A stretch of DNA of 20,640 nt from contig VHZZ01016095.1 of assembly GCA_009801015.1 (NCBI GenBank), positions 1-20,640 on the forward strand, read 5' to 3'. The stretch comes from Silene noctiflora (Eukaryota; Streptophyta; Magnoliopsida; Caryophyllales; Caryophyllaceae). Position numbers and translations under genes: made by a program. Shown one piece after another: positions 8,658-15,819 of the stretch. The notes under the pieces were generated by a model. That model was not told the DNA's origin, did not search any database, and saw nothing but the letters and a program-made list of their open reading frames with translations. Within the stretch, counting starts at the first letter, position 1. The number at the start of each line of letters is the position of its first letter.

Positions 8658-8957
8658 ATGGGGTCAAGCTTAAGGAAACGATCAAGACATGATTATGAAG
8701 CAAAGGACTTGCAACCTTGTCAAGAAGATAAAGAGTATTCGAATTCCTTGTTTTTATTGGGATCTAACGAAGCGCTGATGGTTCTCCAAATTTTCTCTAA
8801 GATAGGGTAGAAGAACTTAGTAGTCTGTTCTACAGTATGCAAAGCATGGCATCAATGGATAGTTAACTGGGATTTTTGGCAGAAAAAACCCAAATTGAAG
8901 AAGACGTGTCCTGCTCAAAGTTCAGCGTCTAGAGGTTTGACTTCATTAAACTTCTAG
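8658..8957 (+). pseudogene. F-box-like reading frame carried by the retrotransposon
   Basis: From ATG 8658 the frame runs 99 codons to a TAG at 8955-8957 with one internal stop at 8808-8810. After a basic start (MGSSLRKRSRHD) comes EALMVLQIFSKIG, stop, then KNLVVCSTVCKAWHQWI and NWDFWQKK. The pattern L-x2-IFSKIG-(stop)-KNL-x3-S-x-VCKAW-x15-FW is that of the F-box, the roughly 45-residue domain that binds SKP1 in SCF ubiquitin ligases. The internal stop sits where a Trp or Tyr is common. It is probably a captured host gene exon, or an extra ORF of the element lineage; no substrate-binding repeats follow. F-box recognition is by pattern only. Confidence 0.55.
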
Positions 8958-8963
8958 ACGCTG
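8923..8963 (+). repeat. 16-bp stem hairpin abutting the polypurine tract
   Basis: Arms 8923-8938 and 8948-8963 are complementary over 16 positions with a single G-T wobble and a 9-nt loop. The last base of the right arm is the first G of the poly-G tract. It overlaps the end of the F-box-like frame. A stable RNA hairpin here would lie just before the plus-strand primer. Confidence 0.85.
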
Positions 8964-8974
8964 GGGGGGGGGGG
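8963..8974 (+). other. Polypurine tract (12 G)
   Basis: A run of twelve G precedes TATT and then the TGTTAC start of the 3' LTR. The position fits the plus-strand primer; the pure G composition is unusual. Confidence 0.75.
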
Positions 8975-8978
8975 TATT

Positions 8979-9668
8979 TGTTACCGCCTAAATATGATAG
9001 GTTACTATATTTATTATTTTAAGGGAAATTGGGCCTAAACAATAAGGGACGACATATTGGGCCGGATTACAATGGTCCATTAACTCTAAAGATAAAGTCC
9101 AAGGCAGGATTAATAATAATGAAGCCTTATATCATGCGCTAATGAGAGAAAGGATCCAGGGGCGCTGAGCGGTTATCTAACCGCTCCCCCACTAAGTGGT
9201 AGTTCACTGGATGACAACCTATATAAGGAGACGTTCATCCAACAAGCAAGGGACAACTCAAACATCAATAACAACTACAACTTATTCTATGCTTAGATCT
9301 TAGTCTTAGATTAGTTTAGCAGTAGAAGTAGCACGGCGGTGCCCATCCAATCATGGAGGTATTTCGCCATCTATGCCTTAGTTTGTAATTTAGCTTGTCA
9401 CTGTCCACAAGAATCCCTTGTGAGGACTTTAGTTTGTGTTGTGTTATTTTTTTTTCTTGATATATAAGTATCATTGGAAATTCTTGTGTTTTAGTTGGTA
9501 AATTCACCATCGAAAGTGTTAAATTACGACAAGTAATTTAACATTAATTAGATTACGCATCTACAACCGTGGCTCGAACCCTTACATACAAGGATAGATC
9601 ACAAAGTGTAGGAGGGTAGTTACGACCTCCAAAGTACCTAAAGGTACTAATCTTGTTTCACACAAACA
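8979..9668 (+). repeat. 3' LTR of the non-autonomous retrotransposon
   Basis: Starts TGTTACCGCC and ends CACACAAACA, pairing with 3886-4579. It keeps the TATA box (9220-9227) and the GAGCGGTT palindrome (9167-9186). It lacks a 3-bp stretch after the palindrome that the 5' copy has. Confidence 0.95.
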
Positions 9669-9673
9669 CATAT
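9669..9673 (+). repeat. Target-site duplication (CATAT), right
   Basis: Exact copy of 3881-3885, directly after the 3' LTR end. Confidence 0.95.
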
Positions 9674-11136
9674 ACTTTATGAGTCTTTGTACCCACATGC
9701 CCATATCTTCCATCTAGTCTTAATTTACTATTGGAAAACAAAATTATACTCCAATTTTATAAACTTAAAGTAAATCTTATTGGTGACTCGACAAATTACT
9801 ATTGTAAACTCTTTCAATCTCATTCATTTATTTACGTATTATTTTAAGAGTATTTTAATCAAATGTACATAAAAGATTAAGACATATATAAAGAGAGAGT
9901 CGCATTCCATGTCTCAATATGATTACTATAAACATGATGATGGATTAATTTATATGCAAGTTAAAAGTACCCGATGAAGTTGTGATGTGGGTTACATCCC
10001 TAAAAGGGAAAAACCTCGAGGTACAAAACTATCAAGACAAGATATGACTTACAAAGAGGTATATACAAAATGATTAGGCATGTCTTCAGCTACATACTAT
10101 TGGAATCTATTAGAATGTGAGAGAATTAAAATTAGCATTCATTCATTTGGTACTACATTACTTTACATTACATCCCATAAAAAAATGAAGTACCCATAAT
10201 TTTTTTTAAAGAGCCTTTCCATATTGACAATTTATCATTGCTGCTAAATCAGAAACAATTCACATGCACTATTTACATTAAATAACATGATATTTAATGT
10301 TTAATTCTCAACCTAGATCAAATTGTGAACACACATACCTATTTAGAGAAGTAAAAGAAGATATTTCTGCTTAATAAAACGGTTTTCAATGTGAGCGGTT
10401 TTATAAAAATGGACGTCTCATAATAAAAGACTCTGTGACACAATAACTATTGAATCCTATTTTGATTTAGTCATAATATTGATCAAACTCGAAGTGTCAA
10501 TATACTTGGAAAAAAACAAATAAATTGAAGTCATATCAAATTAAAGTGAACCTATAACATTAATCCTACATAATAATTTGATCATTTCATGCTTGATAGA
10601 ATCGCTCACATTGGCAGAGACCGTTACACACTATCTTGAATCGATAGTTCTTAGAAAAGCCAGCTGATCAACAAGAAAAAAAGAAACAAAAGAGAATTAT
10701 GGTTGAGTTCAAAATAACATAATCTAGCTAAAAAGTTGATAAATGCAATCTTATTAGCAAATTAGCAAATGTGTATGACACAGACATAAACATAAATGCA
10801 TAACTCTATTCAATGTTGGGAAAGGTTTAGAGTGAATTGCTTATATAGTCAATGCTCGAGGTTAATGGTTGCAAGGACTCTCAAAATTATTTGGTTGATT
10901 GTAGCAAAAAGTCCTAATCTACCCCAAATTCCACAAATCTCTGCAATTAACGGGTTAACACTCTTTAAATTCTTAACTTAACTATAATAATTTTTTTTTT
11001 TTTATGTAAATTTATATCATAAATATCAAAAAAAAATTATCTTTAAATTATTTATATTATTATGTAATTTGGAAAAGTTGGACTCTCCCTCGTCTAAAAA
11101 AACTCTCTTTTATATATATACATTGATTTTATATAT
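9674..11136. other. AT-rich intergenic DNA, no gene recognised
   Basis: Apart from short chance frames (for example 10796-10981), nothing coding is seen. It resumes the spacer interrupted by the retrotransposon. A segment near 10380-10440 with repeated CGGTTTT and GACGTCTCATAATAA looks like the end of a small interspersed repeat, but its borders cannot be set. Confidence 0.6.
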
Positions 11137-11137
11137 A

Positions 11138-11224
11138 CTTCATACGTCCAATTATTTGTTTATATTTTTATTCTTTATGAGAAATATTGTAATCGAAGGT
11201 AAACAAATGGATGAAGTTGAGGGA
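11138..11224. mobile_element. Very short Stowaway-like MITE remnant
   Basis: The left end, CTTCATACGTCCAATTATTT, is followed by ATTTGTTTA (11153-11161). The right end mirrors it with TAAACAAAT (11200-11208) and a GATGAAGTTGAGGGA terminus. Related plant Stowaway (Tc1/mariner-type) ends begin CTCCCTCCGTCC and are followed by a TTTGTTTA-like motif. A clean TA duplication is not visible on the right, so this is a decayed or internally deleted copy. Confidence 0.4.
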
Positions 11225-11254
11225 CTGGCAACATCAATCTTAGTTTTCGGTCCA

Positions 11255-11286
11255 TTTTGGTCAAAACAAACCGAGTTTGACCAAAA
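11255..11286. repeat. Perfect 11-bp inverted repeat containing paired W-box cores
   Basis: TTTTGGTCAAA (11255-11265) and TTTGACCAAAA (11276-11286) are exact reverse complements with a 10-nt spacer. Each arm contains TTGACC, the WRKY W-box core, in opposite orientation. No gene is close enough to suggest regulation, so this may be coincidence. Confidence 0.7.
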
Positions 11287-11839
11287 TTTTGGGTTCGTTT
11301 TCGGTCTAGGTTTAAAATTTTGAGATTCAGTAAAAGTCCAACTACATTATTTCGACGATTTTTGGGTTGGTCTGCATACATCTATGATCAACCGATGCTC
11401 ACTCTTAATCAATAGTCATCCTTCATAAACAAAAAATAAAGTATTTTATAAGAATGTCTTATGATAAGACCAACTCAATAAACAATAATTTGAAATGTAG
11501 CTATTATGTTTATTTAGTTTGATAACCTTTTACTTAATAATGATATTAATCAAAATATAGAAGTTTTTTCATTAAATGATACTTCACTCATTCCTTTTTT
11601 ATTGTCCCCTTTTCCTTCGAATTTTATCCCACGATAATTATACCCTTTCTAAATTTAGGGGGCGTTTAGTAGGAGAAAGGGAAAGAGAATGAAATCAAGA
11701 AAGGGAAATATGGGGTAAGGTATAGTTTTTTCACACATGACTCTCAATTCGCCTATCTTACAACTCCCTTTCACTACTACAGCTAATTTATATATTGCCT
11801 GCATCTTTGGGCATTCGTCAATCTAAGATCAAATTANCN

Positions 11840-11904
11840 GTCAAAATCAGAAATTTAGTCCAACTACAGCAGATCCTTGTCAAAATCAGAAATTCAGTCC
11901 AACT
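11840..11904 (+). repeat. 26-bp direct repeat, two copies
   Basis: Units 11840-11865 and 11879-11904 read GTCAAAATCAGAAATTYAGT followed by CCAACT, differing at one base and separated by 13 nt. They lie within the Harbinger-type element. Confidence 0.85.
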
Positions 11905-12058
11905 TTGCAAAGAAAACAAGGAGAGAAAGAAGAATAAATGGGAAAAAGATAGAGAATATGAAATATGANGGNAAGTCACAGGTAATTTANGTAACCTTTT
12001 GATGAAGGGTTAAGTAATAATAATAATTGGAATTGGAATCTTCAAGTTTGTTTTATAG

Positions 12059-12150
12059 AATGATGATTTTGTTTGTTTATAGAATAATTGGAATTGAAAT
12101 ATGACGGCAAGCCAGTAAAATAAATGATGATTTTGTTTGTTTTATAGAAT
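12059..12150 (+). repeat. Direct repeat with TGATGATTTTGTTTGTTT core
   Basis: AATGATGATTTTGTTTGTTT at 12059 recurs at 12123, both followed by TATAGAAT with a one-base length difference. The sequence between, GAAATATGACGGCAAGCCAG, resembles GAAATATGANGGNAAGTCAC near 11959. A segment of roughly 100 bp therefore seems to have been duplicated inside the element. Confidence 0.6.
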
Positions 12151-12637
12151 TAAAAACCAAATCCAGTACTTTGCACAATAACAACCCTAAATCAGAAAAA
12201 TTGAACAATAAATAATTTACATAAGCAATAAATTAAAATTAAAAAACGAAAAATAAAATGATGAATTTTTTAGAGAGAAAAGAGGACAAACATTAAACAG
12301 AGAGAAAAAATAAATGAGAGCAGCGGCCGGAGTAAGCAAACCAGCGACGGCGACCGGCGATGAGCGGCGTCGGTGAGCAGCGGCAGTGAACAGTGGAGGA
12401 GCAGCAAGTCGTTTATGTTGGTTTAATGAAGGGAGATAATGAGATGGGGGTAAAGAAGGGAATGAAATTCTAAACCTTGGGGGGCAGTGGTATCAGTTTA
12501 AAATATTTAGGAGGTTTGTTAATAGGATAGATGGGTAAAGGGTATCATTAATTTGCTAAACCAAACAAAAACAAAGGGAATTATCAGTCCTCATTCTCTT
12601 ACCCTTTCCTAATACCCCTCAACCAAACGCCCCCTTA

Positions 12638-14841
12638 GTAAAGAAAAATTTTAATTATCCACCCTGATAACTAACTACCATCATAACTTTCATAAAACCA
12701 ATATCTCAACTCTTCTTTAAATTAAGGATAAAGTTGGTAGTTACTCTTTCATGTACGTCTTTTACTCAATTATTGACATTTTTTCATAAGATGGACATAT
12801 ACTACCCTTAGCTTTTGTATACCCTCCCTAATTAGAATCCACCAATCAACCATCCCCAACTACCCTTTCCAACCACCGTGTCTCCACCCCTAATCAGTCA
12901 ACCATCCAACTACTCTCACTCGTCAAAAAGAGTCCATCGTGCGTCGAAAACAACCCTCCACTCACAAAACCACCTATCCCCACCACAAATATCCGCCGTG
13001 ACTTGAAGACATATTAATTATGTTAATTGATTTGTAAATTTTCTTATTGAAAGTAAAATTAAAGACGCATGGCATCCTATCATACATTTAATTGTTTTGT
13101 AGATATGTTAATTGCGGCAATTGATTTGTAGATTTTCTTATTAAAAGTACTACTTTGTATTTTTTACTCCAAAAATCATTTACCCTTATTGTTAGAGGTG
13201 TGGCCCGTGTGGGTGTTGTGTTGTTAACGTTAGCACCAATACTGGCGACTGGAAGGTCAGGGCGGGCGGGGGAGGTTAGGTACGGACGATGGTGGAAGGG
13301 GGGTGGTGGTTGGATAACGGTACGGGCGGTGGTTGGATAACGGTACGGGCGGTGGTTGAAAGGCGGGGGGATAAATTCCAATACATATTAAAATGAGAAA
13401 AAATTGAAATTGAAATGAGAAGGTTAAAGTAGGAAAGAATGTCCATAATTGAATAAATAGTGTATATAAAAAAATTTAATTTATTTTCGCACTTCATATT
13501 TTACTCATTACAGTACTTTTTGTCGCAAAAATTCCATTTACACGCTCCTCGATTATCTAACATTTGTCCATTCTCTCTCATCCCACGATCTACTCCGCAA
13601 CCTACTCCGACACCGCTGCATCCCGAAACTATCTACCACCTGACAAACCACCACTGCCCTTCACTCCTCCTTCGACGCATCCAACCTTTCAGACCCAAAC
13701 CCACTGCAACATCCAAACCTATCACACTAAAACGACCCTCCCAACCTGACACTACCACCGTGCATCCAGGAAACGCCCCAAGAAGGACCAATCTTGGCCC
13801 ACCGACGATGCCTCCTATTTTCTAAGGCTGGATGAATGCGTCGTATTCGAATCCTCCATTGTTTCTCGGTCGTTTTCCTTCACTAGCTCTACGTTTTCTC
13901 ATGAATTAATTATTTCAATCGATTTAGTTTTTGCATTTTCTATGTTTACACAAAAAAAAAATTAAAAAAGAAACATCAATCTCTCGTCAATTGATAGGTG
14001 CACGATCAATACATATTCAACAATAGACAATCGAAAACGAAAGCCGTTGACATGGAATTGAGAATTAGCGCGTCGATCGAGGATGAGGAAGCAAAAACAT
14101 ATGGAGTAGTTGAGCAGGGGTGATCAGGCAACGAGGTTTTGGTTGGCGGTAGCGCCGTAGCGGTGGTTGAACGTTGTCGTGTTGGAGTGTTGTACAATAA
14201 CGTGATTTTTTTTTCTTTTGTTAGAATTTTCTCAATATAGGACAACAAGAGAGAGAGGAAGGGGAAATGAGAAGGGCAAAATAGTCCAAAGCGTACTACA
14301 ATGAAAAAAATGTGTACTGCGAAAAACAACACTTTAAAAAAATAGCATCCTATAAAAAATAAAAATGGGATGGAAGTCTGAAAGGAGTGTCTAGTTGTAA
14401 GATGACTTTTCAAGAAAGTTGTTGTAACAACAAAATAAAAGTCCAATGAAATGTGCTTTATCCTCTAGACAATGAAATGGAAGGAAGTCCATAGCCTTGA
14501 GTAATTGGCCCAACCAACAGCCGCTGTTTTGTGATCGTTTTCAATATCCACGGACTTGCTTATTGGGTTCACTTGCTCTGTACGGACTATTATTTGGGCT
14601 TCGCACGGCTTCGTAGGTTGATCATACGTAAATCCTCCACCCAATCGCTAATCGTTGACACATTACTCCGAATCGTCCATAATATTTAAAGAAGTTTCCA
14701 AATTACCCCTTCTAACCAAACATTTTAATCAAACTATTAACAAATAATTTAATCGACAAATCGAAAGTGACAACTAATATTGATTTGAGAGGACGTATTA
14801 TATCCACCTAGCATGATTGTATGTTTATGCTTATTCTTTAC
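12638..14841. other. Intergenic DNA with alternating C-rich and G-rich blocks, no gene recognised
   Basis: Plus-strand C-rich blocks (about 12840-12990 and 13560-13830) alternate with G-rich blocks (about 13200-13380 and 14050-14180). Frames here give Pro/Thr-rich or low-complexity peptides with no family resemblance and no good splice context. A direct repeat of about 30 bp occurs at 13025-13055 and 13119-13149. The region may contain old, unrecognised DNA transposons. Confidence 0.5.
13305..13360 (+). repeat. 23-bp minisatellite, about 2.4 copies
   Basis: The unit GGTGGTTGGATAACGGTACG plus GGC repeats exactly at 13305-13327 and 13328-13350, with a partial third copy from 13351. It lies in a locally G-rich block. 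Confidence 0.9.
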
Positions 14842-14995
14842 CAGCGGTGGAGCTAGGGGGGTTAGCAAGGGTACTCGCCCCGCTGACGGATGAGAATCGC
14901 AGAGGTTTTAGATAAAAATTTATAAATTTTTTCGAGTTCCCTTTATAACATTACCCGTTCTCCCCCGCTGGGTTCAATTTCTGGCTCCACTATTG
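14842..14995. mobile_element. hAT-like MITE (about 154 bp)
   Basis: The left end reads CAGCGGTGGAGCTAG and the right end, reverse-complemented, CAATAGTGGAGCCAG. These resemble the CAGTGGCGGAGCCAG ends of a widespread plant hAT-type MITE. The 8-bp flanks do not match each other, so the target duplication has decayed or the borders are slightly off. Non-coding. Confidence 0.55.
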
Positions 14996-15819
14996 CGACT
15001 GCCATGGTCTGCTCCTCTTATATTTGCGTTCGATTTACTCATATTTGCTTAGTGTAGATAATCAATCAACCAACCTGAATAAACGTAAACCGACAAAAAT
15101 AGTATTTCTTAATGAAAATAGTACCAACTAAAGTGTGTTAACCATTAACTTGAAAACAACCCAACCTAAAATGACCCTTCCCCGAAAAGTGACCCGACTC
15201 AACCGAAAGTTACCCAACAACAAGCCACCCGAAATAACCCGACCAAATCCAAATATATAACAAACTTGAAATGATTTGACTTATTCTAACCCAACTCGAT
15301 CGATCCATTTACCACCTCTACTCGCAAGTGGTATTTTTCATTTTATTTTTCACATATTTTTGGTACTCCTATGAATGAAAATAAAGAGCAAGATATTTTA
15401 GACGCGGGAAGAGAAAGTACCAAGGTGCTTCTTTTTTTCCTCTTTCCAGTTTATCTCTTTGACATTTCGTCTGAACATGCTGAGCTCATCCTAGTTATAT
15501 TAATTATTTTTATTTTTCACAGACTAACTCACCTCGTCTCTTACTTCCTAGATTCTCTGCATATACAAGCTCCTCCAAATCAACCTCCCAAGAAGTACCT
15601 GTATCTCTGCAACTCTGTAACATACAACCAATTTTCCATGTGGGTCCCAGCTTCTTTAAAAAAATTGACCCAAAAAACTTGATCATATTTTCCAAGAACT
15701 CAGTTCATCCCCCAAAATATACTTGTTCCATTCATCAGATCAATACTATGTATTCTTCACTTTAAATTCACTATTTTTCAACCCTCAATTACTCGGTTAT
15801 ACTAATTCAATAAGATAAG
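14996..15819. other. Upstream region of the aspartic protease gene
   Basis: Non-coding DNA leading to the ATG at 15820. The last roughly 300 bp are pyrimidine-rich and probably contain the 5' UTR. No convincing TATA box with consistent spacing stands out, so the transcription start is not assigned. The open frame at 15371-15682 lacks coding features. Confidence 0.5.

Larger units (their letters stand above)
3886..9668 (+). mobile_element. Complete but non-autonomous LTR retrotransposon (TR-GAG-like, Ty3/gypsy-derived)
   Basis: A 5783-bp element with two LTRs (3886-4579 and 8979-9668), TG...CA ends, CATAT target duplication, primer-binding site after the 5' LTR and poly-G polypurine tract before the 3' LTR. 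The 4.4-kb interior encodes a broken Ty3/gypsy-type Gag with zinc-knuckle-like motifs, a basic ORF, a small ORF and an F-box-like frame. I find no protease, RT, RNase H or integrase motifs in any frame, so it must have moved with enzymes from a partner element. This matches the described class of terminal-repeat retrotransposons with a GAG domain. By eye the LTRs differ at about 30-35 positions (about 95% identity), suggesting an insertion within the last few million years. Confidence 0.93.
11655..12637. mobile_element. PIF/Harbinger-type non-autonomous element with TTA duplications
   Basis: The element proper is 11658-12634 (977 bp), flanked by TTA on both sides. The left terminus begins GGGGGCGTTTAGTAGGAG; the right terminus, reverse-complemented, begins GGGGGCGTTTGGTTGAGG. 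After a gap, AGAATGA appears in both ends. A 3-bp TTA/TAA duplication with GGGGGCGTTTGGT-like ends is the signature of Tourist/Harbinger MITEs. No transposase frame is visible. The interior holds local direct repeats (11840-11904, 12059-12150), a few N bases and a GC-rich stretch near 12320-12415. It is longer than most MITEs, so it may have acquired sequence. Confidence 0.75.

Noticed and set aside
12672..12743. Foldback TAACTACCA / TGGTAGTTA
   Set aside because: Only 9 bp pair and the inner sequence does not continue the stem; no target duplication, so too weak to call.
13460..13825. Pro/Thr-rich open frame
   Set aside because: Composition follows the local C-rich DNA; overlapping frames are also open, there is no recognisable domain and no splice or start context.
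14006..14446. Minus-strand 146-codon open frame
   Set aside because: Phe/Leu-rich then Ser/Thr-rich low-complexity product explained by base composition; no motif recognised.
15371..15682. 103-codon frame upstream of the protease
   Set aside because: No protein resemblance, not joined to the protease by a clear splice site; probably promoter/5' UTR DNA.
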